Below, piece after piece: positions 17,471 to 26,781 of a stretch of 64,000 nt of DNA. The position numbers and the translations under genes were made by a program. The notes below the pieces were generated by a model. It worked only from the letters and a program-made list of their open reading frames with translations. It did no database searches and was not told the DNA's origin. The stretch comes from Bacillota bacterium (GTDB taxonomy: Bacteria > Bacillota > Clostridia > Oscillospirales > Acutalibacteraceae): positions 1 to 64,000 of the forward strand of contig JAEZCC010000042.1 in assembly GCA_023412715.1 (NCBI GenBank), in the 5' to 3' direction. Within the stretch, counting starts at the first letter, position 1. Each line of letters starts with the position of its first letter.

Positions 17471-19051
17471 TTAAGAGGCAATCAGGCCTTCTTTGACCAG
17501 GAACGCGTGGGCGACATCGCCGGGCTGCTTCTGCTCTTCGTCCACCTCGTAATTCAGCTCCATCATTACGCTGTCGGTCAGGTGCGATCCCAGCTCTTTC
17601 AGCACGGGGGCAAGCTCCGGGTATTTTTCCAGAATCCCGCCGCGCGCGATGGGCATGGCGTAATACGGCGGGAAAAAGTTCTTGTCGTCTTTCAGCGTGA
17701 CCAGATTGAACTTTTTCAGAAGGCCGTCGGTGGCAAATGCGTCCACGACGTCCGTTTCTCCGTTTTCCAGCGCCACATAACGGGGGGAGCCGTCCAGCCC
17801 GGTGGTTTTCTGGAACCGGAAGTCGTATTTTTTCAGCAGGCCTGGCAGGCCGTCGTCGCGGTTCAGAAACTCCAGCGTCGTGCCCGCGCGCAGCCGGTCC
17901 GCGGACTTCGCCAGGTCGCTGATGGTTTTCAGGCCGTACTTCTGCGCCGTCGCCTGGGTGACGGCCAGGGTATAGGTGTTGTTGAATTTCATCTGATCCA
18001 GCGTGTCGATGTTGAAATTCGCCTTCAGCTCTTTTTTCACGGAATCGTAAACCTGCTGCACGTCGCTGATCGGCTTGTGGCCGAGGATGTCGCCGTAGGC
18101 GGTGCCGCTGTATTCGATATACAGATCGATGCTGCCCGATTTCAGCGCCGAGAAGCAGACCTGGGTGCCGCCCAGATTTTCCTGGCGGTTGACGGAGATG
18201 TCGGTTTTATCTTCAATGTAATCCGCGACCATGTTGGTCAAAATCATCTGCTCCGTAAAATCCTTGCCCCCGACCGTGACGACCTGCGGGCTGCTCTGTT
18301 TGGCGGTGAACAGGTTGACGCCGAACACGGCCGCCAGCAAAACGCAGAATACGCCGAGGATTCCTTTCTGCAGGCGGCGCGTCCTCTGGATGCTGAGGTG
18401 CGCGCGCGGATTCGTCTTCTGCAGGCTGGCCGGCGTCACCAGCCGTTCCACCAGGCCGAGCAGAAAATCGACCAGCAGCGCCAGCAGGCACGCAGGGATT
18501 GCGCCGGCCAGAATCTGGTTGTTGTTGACGGTGCGGATGCCCGAAAAGACCAGATATCCGAGGCCGCCCGCGCCGATGAACGCCGCGATGGTCATCAGCC
18601 CGACGGCGGTGACCGCGGAAATGCGCACGCCCGCCATAATGACCGGCAGGGCCAGCGGGATCTGCACCTTGGTCAGGACCTGAAACCTCGTCAGGCCGAT
18701 TCCCTGGGCCGCCTCTATCATCTGCGGGTTGATGTTGTCGATGCCGGTCGCGGTGTTTTTGATAATCGGCAGCAGGGAATACAGGATGACGCAGACGACC
18801 GCCGGCAGGGTCCCGATGCCGAGGAACGGGATGGCGAACCCGAGCATCGCCATGCTGGGGATGGCCTGCACGACGCTGGCGACGCCCAGCACGGGCTTAT
18901 TCAGCCGCTTGATGTAACAGATCAGGATGCCGAGCGGGACGCCGATCAGAATGGCGATGGCGACCGAAACGGCGGTCAGCCGGACATGCTCGAGCGTAAG
19001 AGAAAAAATCTGCGCCTGGTTCTGCTGAAAGTAAGAGAAGAAATCGCCCAT
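17471..19051 (-). CDS. ABC permease fused to an OpuC/EgtU-type binding domain
   Basis: A 526-aa fusion. Residues about 1-215 form an OpuCB/ProW-like permease with six helices and the EAAQGIGLTRFQVLTKVQIPLALP coupling loop. After another helix near 235, residues about 255-526 form an OpuBC/OpuCC-type substrate-binding domain starting VVTVGGKDFTEQMIL and including YIEYSGTAYGDIL. The domain is tethered outside the membrane. Such fusions import glycine betaine, choline or carnitine; the pneumococcal EgtU ergothioneine importer has the same architecture, so the substrate is open. It abuts the ATPase gene directly. Confidence 0.88.
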   Translation of the reverse strand: MGDFFSYFQQNQAQIFSLTLEHVRLTAVSVAIAILIGVPLGILICYIKRLNKPVLGVASVVQAIPSMAMLGFAIPFLGIGTLPAVVCVILYSLLPIIKNTATGIDNINPQMIEAAQGIGLTRFQVLTKVQIPLALPVIMAGVRISAVTAVGLMTIAAFIGAGGLGYLVFSGIRTVNNNQILAGAIPACLLALLVDFLLGLVERLVTPASLQKTNPRAHLSIQRTRRLQKGILGVFCVLLAAVFGVNLFTAKQSSPQVVTVGGKDFTEQMILTNMVADYIEDKTDISVNRQENLGGTQVCFSALKSGSIDLYIEYSGTAYGDILGHKPISDVQQVYDSVKKELKANFNIDTLDQMKFNNTYTLAVTQATAQKYGLKTISDLAKSADRLRAGTTLEFLNRDDGLPGLLKKYDFRFQKTTGLDGSPRYVALENGETDVVDAFATDGLLKKFNLVTLKDDKNFFPPYYAMPIARGGILEKYPELAPVLKELGSHLTDSVMMELNYEVDEEQKQPGDVAHAFLVKEGLIAS

Positions 19052-20170
19052 CTAAACGACCTCCGTTTCCAAAAACTGGCTGCTCATGGTCGCCACCAGG
19101 CTGCTGCGCGTGATCAGCCCCACCAGGGCGCCGGAGTCGTCTAGCACCGGCACCGTCGCAATGCGGTTTTCGTTGATCAGCTTCAGCACGTCCAGAATCG
19201 TTTCCTGCGGGGAGACGTGCGGAACGTCCCGCGTCATGACGCTGCCTGCCCCGACGGAGCGGTCGGGCACGGCCAATGCCTGCGCGGCGGTCAGGATCCC
19301 GAGCAGAACGCCGTTTTCCACCACCATCAGGCTGTCTACCTTCCGGCTGCGCATGCGCTCCAGGCAGCGGAAGAGGGAAAGCGACGGCAGGCATTCCACG
19401 GGGTTTTCAATCATGATGTCCTTCGCTTTGATAAAGTCCGGGGAACTCCAGATGCGCTTGCGCCCCACAAACTGCGCGACGAATTCGTTGGCCGGATTTT
19501 TCAGGATGTTTTCCGGCGTGTCGTACTGGATCAGCGCCCCTTTGTCCATGATGATCATGCGGTCCGCCAGCTTGACGGCTTCGTCCATGTCGTGCGTGAC
19601 GAACACGATGGTTTTCTTCAGCTTGGCCTGCAAAGAAAGCAGCTCGTCCTGCAGCCCCTCGCGGGTAATGGGATCCAGCGCGGAAAACGGTTCGTCCATC
19701 AGCACGATTTCGGGGTCGGTGGCGAAAGCGCGGGCCACGCCGACCCGCTGCTGCTGCCCGCCGGAAAGCTCGCTGGGGTAGCGGTCGAGAAGAGGCTCCT
19801 CCAGCCCCACCATCCGCATAAGCTCCAGCGTGCGCTTTTCTATCTCCGCACGGTCCGTTTTCTGGACGCGGGGGATCATCTCTATATTTTTCCGGGCCGT
19901 CAGGTGGGGAAAGAGCCCCGTCTGCTGAATGACGTACCCCATGTTGCGGCGAAGCGCAATGACGTCTTTGCGGGCGATGTCTTCTCCGTCGATCAGCACT
20001 CTGCCCGAAGTGGGGCTGAGCAGCCGGTTGATCATTTTCAGCGTGGTCGTCTTTCCGCAGCCGCTCGCCCCGATGATGACCAGAAAGCAGCCGTCTTCTA
20101 TTTCAAATGAAAGATCGGAAACCACGCTGCGTCCCTTGAACTTTTTGCAGACCCGGTCAAATTGAATCAC
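19052..20170 (-). CDS. Osmoprotectant-type ABC ATPase with tandem CBS domains
   Basis: A 372-aa ATPase of the OpuCA/BusA class. Walker A is GASGCGKTTT, the signature is LSGGQQQRVGVARAFA and Walker B is IVLMDEPFSALDP, within about residues 1-240. Two CBS domains follow (about 255-365), which in related transporters sense ionic strength or bind c-di-AMP. The start is GTG at 20170, 7 bases after GGGAGG; an in-frame ATG further upstream lacks a ribosome site and overlaps the proposed operator. It is the first gene of a two-gene operon with the permease fusion. Confidence 0.9.
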   Translation of the reverse strand: MIQFDRVCKKFKGRSVVSDLSFEIEDGCFLVIIGASGCGKTTTLKMINRLLSPTSGRVLIDGEDIARKDVIALRRNMGYVIQQTGLFPHLTARKNIEMIPRVQKTDRAEIEKRTLELMRMVGLEEPLLDRYPSELSGGQQQRVGVARAFATDPEIVLMDEPFSALDPITREGLQDELLSLQAKLKKTIVFVTHDMDEAVKLADRMIIMDKGALIQYDTPENILKNPANEFVAQFVGRKRIWSSPDFIKAKDIMIENPVECLPSLSLFRCLERMRSRKVDSLMVVENGVLLGILTAAQALAVPDRSVGAGSVMTRDVPHVSPQETILDVLKLINENRIATVPVLDDSGALVGLITRSSLVATMSSQFLETEVV

Positions 20171-20191
20171 AGGAAGACCTCCCTTTTCGTT

Positions 20192-20229
20192 AAAGTAACA
20201 ATTCAATTATACCATCAAGTTGTCACTTT
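20192..20229. promoter_or_regulatory. Candidate bipartite BusR operator in the osmolyte transporter promoter
   Basis: Two inverted arms, AAAGTAACAA (20192-20201) and TTGTCACTTT (20220-20229), match at 9 of 10 positions and are separated by 18 bp. The AGTRACA...TGTCACT pattern with about 20 bp between cores is the kind of split site described for BusR. It lies between the transporter operon and the BusR-like gene. Confidence 0.65.
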
Positions 20230-20312
20230 CGTCAAACGGAGGCCTGCCGTTTCTTCGGAAGGCCGGAATCCGGCGCCGCGGAAAGGCGGGAAGATCCCGG
20301 CTTTTTGCGGTT

Positions 20313-20945
20313 TCAGCTTTCCGGGTACAGAAATTGATTGACGCGCTCGGGGCAGTCCCTGTCGCCGATGAAATAGAAGACGTCGTGCTCCGTTAAAACG
20401 GCGTATGGCCCGGGCGAAAGCAGCAGGCTGTCCCCGCGCCGGATCGCCACGATGGTGGCCGCGGTATGGTGCCAGAAATTGATTTCGCTGACGGAGCGGT
20501 TCAGATAGGGGGAACTGCCGCGGATCTCCACGCGGTAAGGGGCGAACGGGTTGCCGGAACGAAGCCGGTCCGTTTTCTCCATAAGATCCGAAAGGCACTG
20601 GTTGAAGTGCTGCATTTCCTTTTGCTGGCGGCAGACGCTCTGCAGAAGGCTCTGCTTCAAATCGTCGACCGTGCGGATGTCCCCGTACTGACGGACAAAC
20701 TCGGCCGCCTTCTGGTACGACTTGATGGTGACGCCGCTGCCCTTTTCGGCTTCCACGATCTGCAGGTCCGCCAATACGCAGATCGCGCGCCGCGCCGTTT
20801 CGGCGGAGACGCCGTACTGGCTGGCCAGCGCGGAGCGCGCATAGATTTTTTCGCCTACGCGGTAGTGGCCCTGCGCGATTTTCGCCGCCAGATCAGCGGC
20901 AATCTGCTGATATCTGGGGCTGGTGATCTTTAAAGTGTTTGTCAT
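20313..20945 (-). CDS. busR: BusR-like GntR regulator with RCK_C (TrkA_C) domain
   Basis: A 210-aa protein. An N-terminal GntR-type winged helix (YQQIAADLAAKIAQGHY, then SALASQYGVSAETARRAICVLADL) is followed by a helical linker (residues about 90-130) and a C-terminal RCK_C domain ending TEHDVFYFIGDRD. This is the layout of BusR, the c-di-AMP-dependent repressor of osmolyte uptake. It lies directly upstream of a CBS-domain osmolyte transporter with a matching bipartite site, and this window also encodes the c-di-AMP receptor DarA. The start at 20945 has CGGGAG upstream. Binding of c-di-AMP is inferred, not shown. Confidence 0.82.
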   Translation of the reverse strand: MTNTLKITSPRYQQIAADLAAKIAQGHYRVGEKIYARSALASQYGVSAETARRAICVLADLQIVEAEKGSGVTIKSYQKAAEFVRQYGDIRTVDDLKQSLLQSVCRQQKEMQHFNQCLSDLMEKTDRLRSGNPFAPYRVEIRGSSPYLNRSVSEINFWHHTAATIVAIRRGDSLLLSPGPYAVLTEHDVFYFIGDRDCPERVNQFLYPES

Positions 20946-21030
20946 ACTCCCATTCTCCCGCTTGTGGTATTTCGGCTTCATTATACTCCGCTTCTGTAAA
21001 AACACAATTCCCGGGCGGAGGGATCGGCTG

Positions 21031-21066
21031 AAAAAGCGCCGCAGAGCAGTTGCTCTGCGGCGCTTT
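21031..21066 (-). terminator. Intrinsic terminator downstream of tRNA-Arg
   Basis: A perfect 16-bp stem with a 2-nt centre, followed on the minus strand by TTTTT, placed 4 bp after the tRNA 3' end. The stem is almost the same sequence as the terminator at 1818-1855. Confidence 0.85.
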
Positions 21067-21070
21067 CTGG

Positions 21071-21144
21071 CGTCCCCGGGGCGATTTGAACGCCCGGCCT
21101 ACCGCTTAGGAGGCGGTCGCTCTATCCAGCTGAGCTACGGAGAC
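21071..21144 (-). tRNA. tRNA-Arg (anticodon CCT)
   Basis: A 74-nt cloverleaf on the minus strand. The acceptor arms GTCTCCG and CGGGGAC pair over 7 bp with one G-U. The D arm contains GCTCAGCTGGATAGAGC. The anticodon stem ACCGC/GCGGT holds the loop CTCCTAA, giving anticodon CCT for AGG codons. The T arm has GTTCAAATC. The CCA end is not fully encoded. Confidence 0.95.
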
Positions 21145-21304
21145 ATATGCGGTTTTTAAGGAAAACGGCCCGCCGTGCGGCGCGCTGCCGCGGGCGCGAA
21201 AGGCATCGTCTGCCCCGGAGGACTCCCGGCAAACTCCCGGCACGGTGCGGGCACAAACATGTTATATTATAGGGGCGGCGGGCCCGTTTGTCAATTGCCG
21301 CGCG

Positions 21305-22729
21305 CTATTTTTTCCGTTCCCCGCCGCCGTTTTCAGCGGCTTCCGGCGGGGCGGCGGGGGCCGGTTCCTTTTCGATGGTGATGCGGGCGATGCGCCGGTC
21401 GTCCATCTCTTCCACGGTCATGGTGAGGGTCTTGACCTTCACGTGGGGGTGCTCGCCCGGCTTCGGGATGCGCCCGAGGTGCTCCATCACGAGGCCGGCG
21501 ATGGTGTCGTAGTCCCCTTCCGGAAGCTGTACGCCCGTCAGGTCCGAGATTTCGTCGACGGACGCCGTGCCGTCCACGCTGAAGCGGTTCTCGCCCTCCC
21601 GGTGGATCTCGTCCTCTTCCTTGTCGTACTCGTCCTGCATATTGCCGACGATGGACTCGAGCAGATCCTCCATGGTGATGATGCCCTCGGTGCCGCCGTA
21701 TTCGTCCACGACGACGGCGATCTGCAGGCGGCGGGCCGTCATTTCAGAGAACAGTTCGCTGCAGGGCTTGCTTTCCGGCACAAAATAGGCAGGGCGCATC
21801 AGCTTTGTCAGATTCGCCTCCGCCGGAACGGGCTTGCCCACGAAGCGGAGCAGGTCCTTTATATATATAATGCCGAGAATATTGTCGAGGTCCTCTTCAA
21901 ACAGCGGGATGCGCGAGACGCCGTTTTCTATCGAGAGGGCGACGGCGTTCTCGATCGTGTCGGTGTTTTCGACGGCGATGACCTCCGTGCGGTGGGTCAT
22001 GACTTCGCCCGCCGTGCTGTCGCTGAACTCGAAGATGTTCGAGATCATGTCTTTGGCGTCTTCGTCCAGCACGCCTTTTTCCTCACCGGCGTCCACCATC
22101 ATCAGGATCTGCTCCTGGGTGACGGTTTCTTCGCCGTCCGCCGGGTCGATGCCCATCAGCCGGAGCACGGCGTTGGTGGAGGCGGTCAGGAACGAGACGA
22201 CCGGGCGGAAGACGGCCGCCGTGGAGGACAGGACGCCCGCCGAGCGGAACGCGAGCGACTCGGCGCGGTTCATGGCGATCTTTTTCGGAACCAGCTCGCC
22301 GAACACAAGCGAGAAGTACGAGAGGATGAGCGTGATGAGAAACGTGGAAAGCCCCTCGGTGACCGAGCGGGAAAACGGCAGGAACGAGAGCGCCGAGGCC
22401 AGCATGCCGGAGAAGTTCTGCGAAGCCGCGGCGGAGCTGAGGAACCCTGCGAGCGTGACGCCAATCTGAATCGTCGAGAAAAACCGGCCGGAGTCGGAGG
22501 AAAGGGCCAGCAGCTTTTTCGCTTTCCGGTCGCCCTCGTTCGCCATCTTTTCGATTTTGGCGTCGTTCAGGGTGACGATGGCGATTTCATTCGCGGCGAA
22601 AAAAGCGTTGATGAGAATCAGGACGACGAGAAGCAGAATGGAAAACCACGGAGAGACGCTGCGCGGAATTCCGGCATCCAGCAGGGACGGTAGCAGAGGA
22701 AGCGCCGTTCCACCAGGTTCGGGCGGCAT
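21305..22729 (-). CDS. CNNM/CorC (HlyC) family protein with DUF21 and CBS domains
   Basis: A 474-aa membrane protein. The N-terminal DUF21 domain (about residues 25-205) has several helices and the segment NAFFAANEIAIVTLN. A CBS pair follows (about 215-345; MTHRTEVIAVE, VVDEYGGTEGIITMEDLLE), then a C-terminal CorC_HlyC domain with GDYDTIAGLVMEHLGRIP. Relatives act in magnesium or cobalt efflux or homeostasis. The name 'hemolysin' is historical. The ATG at 22729 has AAAGGGG upstream. Confidence 0.88.
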   Translation of the reverse strand: MPPEPGGTALPLLPSLLDAGIPRSVSPWFSILLLVVLILINAFFAANEIAIVTLNDAKIEKMANEGDRKAKKLLALSSDSGRFFSTIQIGVTLAGFLSSAAASQNFSGMLASALSFLPFSRSVTEGLSTFLITLILSYFSLVFGELVPKKIAMNRAESLAFRSAGVLSSTAAVFRPVVSFLTASTNAVLRLMGIDPADGEETVTQEQILMMVDAGEEKGVLDEDAKDMISNIFEFSDSTAGEVMTHRTEVIAVENTDTIENAVALSIENGVSRIPLFEEDLDNILGIIYIKDLLRFVGKPVPAEANLTKLMRPAYFVPESKPCSELFSEMTARRLQIAVVVDEYGGTEGIITMEDLLESIVGNMQDEYDKEEDEIHREGENRFSVDGTASVDEISDLTGVQLPEGDYDTIAGLVMEHLGRIPKPGEHPHVKVKTLTMTVEEMDDRRIARITIEKEPAPAAPPEAAENGGGERKK

Positions 22730-22932
22730 AGGTTTACCCCTTTCAGTCGGTTGAATCAAGCCGGTCAGAATACCGGCGTATTTGGTACGATGTATATCAT
22801 ATCCATTCTATTGTAGGGCACTTGGGCGGCGCTGTCAATCTTTATCAAAGCAGGCGGCAGGATACCCGCGCGGAAAAAAGCAAAAATTTTCCTCTCAATT
22901 CCCGAGAGGTAGGACAATTTGCTTGTTTTAAC

Positions 22933-22961
22933 TTTACACGGCAGGGAAAAAATGATACTAT
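22933..22961 (+). promoter_or_regulatory. Probable sigma-A promoter of the PFOR gene
   Basis: TTTACA, a 17-bp spacer, and TACTAT. The leader of about 60 nt contains a short perfect palindrome (CGGATTTTAAATCCG, near 22993-23007) just before the AAGGAGG ribosome site. Confidence 0.6.
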
Positions 22962-23028
22962 TTATGTATGTGCAGCGGTATTCTGTGCAAACCGGATTTT
23001 AAATCCGTAAGGAGGAAAGTAGTAAGAT

Positions 23029-26000
23029 ATGGATTCAAGAAAAATGAAAACCATGGATGGCAACAACGCCACGGCCTACGTCTCGTATGCCTTTACGGAC
23101 GTCTCCGCCATCTACCCCATTACGCCTTCGTCTGTGATGGCGGATGAGACCGACAAAATGGCCGCGGCCAACAGGAAGAACCTGTTCGGCAGGCCGGTCC
23201 GGATCACCGAGATGCAGTCCGAGGGCGGCGCCTCCGGAGCGGTTCACGGGTCGCTCGCGGCCGGCGCGCTCACGACGACCTACACCGCGTCGCAGGGCCT
23301 TCTGCTGATGATCCCCAACCTTTACAAGATCGCGGGCGAGTTCCTGCCGGGCGTGTTCCACGTTTCCGCGCGCTCCCTTTCCACGCAGGCGCTCTGCATT
23401 TTCGGCGATCACTCCGACATCTACGCATGCCGCCAGACCGGCGTGGCCATGCTGTGCTCCAACAGCCCGCAGGAGTGCATGGACCTCGGCGCCGTCGCGC
23501 ATCTTTCTGCCATCAAGGGGAACATGCCCGTGATGCATTTCTTCGACGGCTTCCGCACCTCTCACGAAATTCAGAAGATCCATATCTGGGACGACAAAGA
23601 CCTTGCCGACATGCTCGACTGGGACGCCGTGAACAGGTTCCGCCGCAACGCCATGAACCCGGAGCATCCGGTCACGAAGGGCACGTCTGAGAACGACGAC
23701 CTGTTCTTCCAGGTCAACGAGGCCAGCAACAGCCACTACGACGCGTTCCCCGAGGTCGTCGTGGACTATATGAACAAGGTCAACGCGAAGATCGGCACCG
23801 ACTACAAGCCGTTCAACTACTACGGCGCGCCGGACGCGACCGAGGTCATCATCGCCATGGGCAGCGTGTGCGAATGCACGGAGGAAGTCATCGACTACCT
23901 GAACGCGAAGGGCGAGAAGCTCGGCCTCATAAAGGTCCATCTGTACCGCCCGTTCATCCCGAAATACCTGACGGACGTCCTGCCGAAGACCGTCAAGAAG
24001 ATCAGCGTGCTCGACCGCACGAAAGAGCGCGGATCCATCGGCGAGCCGCTTTACCTCGACGTGGTCGCGGCCCTCAAGGACACCGAGTTCGGCTCCCTGC
24101 CGATTTACACCGGCCGCTACGGCATCGGCTCGAAGGATACGAACCCGGGCCAGATTGTCGCCGTGTACCGCAACATGCAGTCCGCTTCCCCGAAGAAGCG
24201 CTTCACCATCGGCATCGACGACGACGTGACCAACCTGTCGCTGCCCGTGCCCGAGAATCCGGACACCACGGCCGCCGGAACGCACTCCTGCAAATTCTGG
24301 GGCCTCGGCGCGGACGGCACCGTCGGCGCGAACAAGAACTCCATCAAGATCATCGGCGACCATACCGACATGTACGCGCAGGGCTACTTCGCCTACGACT
24401 CCAAAAAGTCCGGCGGCCTGACCATCTCTCACCTGCGCTTCGGCAAAAAGCCGATCAAGTCCACCTATTACGTCGCGAAGGCCGACTTCGTCGCCTGCCA
24501 CAAGCCCTCTTACGTCGACGTGTACGACATGGTCGAGGACCTGAAGCCCGGCGGGAGCTTCCTGCTGAACTGCGAATGGGACGAAGCGGAGCTGGACAAG
24601 CACCTGCCCGGCAAGATGAAGAAATATATTGCGGACAACAACATCAACTTCTACACCATCAACGGCGTGAAGCTCGGCAAGGAGATCGGCCTCGGCGGCC
24701 GCATCAACACCATCCTGCAGTCCGCGTTCTTCACTATTGCGGACATCATCCCGAAGGATGAAGCCATCAAGTATATGAAAGACGCGGCGACCAAGTCCTA
24801 CAGCAAGAAGGGCGAAAAGATCGTCAAGATGAACCACGACGCCATCGACCGCGGCGCGAACGAATTCGTCAAGGTCAAGGTGCCGGCTTCCTGGAAGACC
24901 GCCGTGGACGATTCCAAGGTCGTCAAGGTCGAGACCGGCGACAAGGATCTGACGGAGTACGTCAACAACGTGCTGATTCCGGCGAACCGCCACCAGGGCG
25001 ACCAGCTGCCGGTTTCCGCAGTCCTCAAGATGGCCGACGGCACGGTCCCGTCCGGCTCCGCCGCTTACGAGAAGCGCGGCATCGCCATCGACGTGCCGGA
25101 ATGGAACCCGGCGAACTGCATCCAGTGCAACACCTGCTCTTACGTCTGCCCGCACGCAGTGATCCGCCCGGCCGTGATGAACGCCGAAGAAGCCGCCAAG
25201 GCGCCGAAGAGCATGAAGATGAAAGACATGACGCTGATGCCCGGCCTCAAATTTGCGGTCACTATTTCCACGCTCGACTGCACGGGCTGCGGCTCCTGCG
25301 CGACGGTATGCCCGGGCCTGCGCGGCAACAAGGCTCTGACCATGAAGCCGATGGAGACCCAGGCGGCAAGCCAGGAGGGCTTCGACTACGGCCTCACGCT
25401 TTCCCCGAAGCCGGAAGTCGCCGCCAAGTTCAAGGCGACCACGGTCAAGGGCAGCCAGTTCCGCAAGCCGCTGCTGGAGTTCTCCGGCGCGTGCGCGGGC
25501 TGCGGCGAGACCCCTTACGCAAAGCTTGTGACACAGCTTTTCGGCGACAGGATGTATATCGCGAACGCCACGGGCTGCTCGTCCATCTGGGGCGGCTCCG
25601 CACCGGCGACGCCTTACACCCGCAACGAAAAAGGCTACGGTCCGGCCTGGAACAACTCGCTGTTTGAAGACAATGCCGAGTTCGGCTACGGCATGGCCCT
25701 TGCGAACGACGCCATCCGCGCCCGCCTCAAGGACGACGTGACCGCGGTTGCCGAGGGCGATTCCAACGACGCGCTGAAAGCCGCCGCCAAGGAATACCTC
25801 GACACCTTCGACAGCAGCACCGCGAACCGCGAGCCTGCCGACAAGCTGATTGCCGAGCTCGCGAAGATCAAGGACGGCACCTGCGAGATTGCGGCGCTTG
25901 CAAGAAAGATTCTTCCCGACAAGGACTACCTCGCGAAGAAGTCCGTCTGGATCTTCGGCGGCGACGGCTGGTCCTACGACATCGGCTTCGGCGGCCTCGA

Positions 26001-26586
26001 CCACGTGCTCGCCTCCGGCGAAAACGTGAACGTCCTCGTCTTCGACACCGAGGTTTACTCCAACACCGGCGGGCAGGCCTCCAAGGCGACGCCGATCGGT
26101 TCCGTGGCGCAGTTCGCCGCGACCGGCAAAGCCACCAAGAAGAAGGATATGCCTGGCATGTTCATGACCTACGGCTATGTCTACGTCGCGCATGTCGCCA
26201 TGGGCGCCGACTACAACCAGACGGTCAAGGCGATTCAGGAAGCGGAGAGCTACGACGGCCCGTCCATCATCATCGCCTACGCGCCCTGCATCAACCAGGG
26301 CATCAAGGGCGGCATGGGCATCTCCCAGCTTGAAGAGAAGAAGGCGGTTTCGGCCGGTTACTGGAAGAACTTCCGTTTCGACCCGCGCCTCGTGCAGCAG
26401 GGCAAGAACCCGTTCCAGCTTGACAGCAAAGCCCCGACCGAGTCTTACCGCGACTTCATCATGGGCGAGGTCCGCTACAATTCGCTGACCCGCGCATTCC
26501 CGGAGCGCGCGGAAGATCTGTTCACAAAAGCCGAGGAATACGCGAAGGAAGACTACGCGCACCTCGAAAAGCTCTCGAAGCTGTAA
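23029..26586 (+). CDS. nifJ: Pyruvate:ferredoxin (flavodoxin) oxidoreductase
   Basis: A 1185-aa single-chain PFOR, the usual full length. It converts pyruvate and CoA to acetyl-CoA and CO2 while reducing ferredoxin. Domain I begins with the pyruvate-site motif YPITPSS (about residue 28). Two [4Fe-4S] motifs, CIQCNTCSYVCP (about 697) and CTGCGSCATVCP (about 751), form the ferredoxin-like domain. CAGCGETPY (about 822), CSSIWGG and the thiamine diphosphate motif GDGWSYDIGFGG (about 980) lie in the C-terminal part, ending with the NTGGQASKATP region. It is a single gene with its own promoter and a strong terminator. Codon use is strongly biased to C/G-ending codons, as expected of a highly expressed gene. 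Confidence 0.98.
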   Translation: MDSRKMKTMDGNNATAYVSYAFTDVSAIYPITPSSVMADETDKMAAANRKNLFGRPVRITEMQSEGGASGAVHGSLAAGALTTTYTASQGLLLMIPNLYKIAGEFLPGVFHVSARSLSTQALCIFGDHSDIYACRQTGVAMLCSNSPQECMDLGAVAHLSAIKGNMPVMHFFDGFRTSHEIQKIHIWDDKDLADMLDWDAVNRFRRNAMNPEHPVTKGTSENDDLFFQVNEASNSHYDAFPEVVVDYMNKVNAKIGTDYKPFNYYGAPDATEVIIAMGSVCECTEEVIDYLNAKGEKLGLIKVHLYRPFIPKYLTDVLPKTVKKISVLDRTKERGSIGEPLYLDVVAALKDTEFGSLPIYTGRYGIGSKDTNPGQIVAVYRNMQSASPKKRFTIGIDDDVTNLSLPVPENPDTTAAGTHSCKFWGLGADGTVGANKNSIKIIGDHTDMYAQGYFAYDSKKSGGLTISHLRFGKKPIKSTYYVAKADFVACHKPSYVDVYDMVEDLKPGGSFLLNCEWDEAELDKHLPGKMKKYIADNNINFYTINGVKLGKEIGLGGRINTILQSAFFTIADIIPKDEAIKYMKDAATKSYSKKGEKIVKMNHDAIDRGANEFVKVKVPASWKTAVDDSKVVKVETGDKDLTEYVNNVLIPANRHQGDQLPVSAVLKMADGTVPSGSAAYEKRGIAIDVPEWNPANCIQCNTCSYVCPHAVIRPAVMNAEEAAKAPKSMKMKDMTLMPGLKFAVTISTLDCTGCGSCATVCPGLRGNKALTMKPMETQAASQEGFDYGLTLSPKPEVAAKFKATTVKGSQFRKPLLEFSGACAGCGETPYAKLVTQLFGDRMYIANATGCSSIWGGSAPATPYTRNEKGYGPAWNNSLFEDNAEFGYGMALANDAIRARLKDDVTAVAEGDSNDALKAAAKEYLDTFDSSTANREPADKLIAELAKIKDGTCEIAALARKILPDKDYLAKKSVWIFGGDGWSYDIGFGGLDHVLASGENVNVLVFDTEVYSNTGGQASKATPIGSVAQFAATGKATKKKDMPGMFMTYGYVYVAHVAMGADYNQTVKAIQEAESYDGPSIIIAYAPCINQGIKGGMGISQLEEKKAVSAGYWKNFRFDPRLVQQGKNPFQLDSKAPTESYRDFIMGEVRYNSLTRAFPERAEDLFTKAEEYAKEDYAHLEKLSKL

Positions 26587-26607
26587 ATTGAACCGTTTCT
26601 GTAAGCG

Positions 26608-26656
26608 AAGCGCCCCCGCGCAGGATTTTATTTATCCCGCGCGGGGGCGCTTTTTT
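26608..26656 (+). terminator. Intrinsic terminator of the PFOR gene
   Basis: A 14-bp stem, AAGCGCCCCCGCGC paired with GCGCGGGGGCGCTT, followed by a T-run, 21 bp past the stop. Confidence 0.92.
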
Positions 26657-26781
26657 ACTTTCCTTTCCGGAAGTTACAATTTTTCTTTATTTTGTTCACA
26701 AAAATATCAATCGCTTATCATATCTTTTTCATAGTCGCATGGCATAATGATTGCAGTAAAGATTGAGAAAGGATGATTGTC

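Noticed and set aside
17507..19144. A 545-codon open frame antisense to the osmolyte transporter
   Set aside because: Explained by codon bias of the opposite strand, which encodes clear permease and binding domains.
23035..26562. A 1175-codon open frame antisense to the PFOR gene
   Set aside because: It mirrors the strongly GC3-biased PFOR codons; its Arg/Val/Leu-rich translation shows no family features and no ribosome site.
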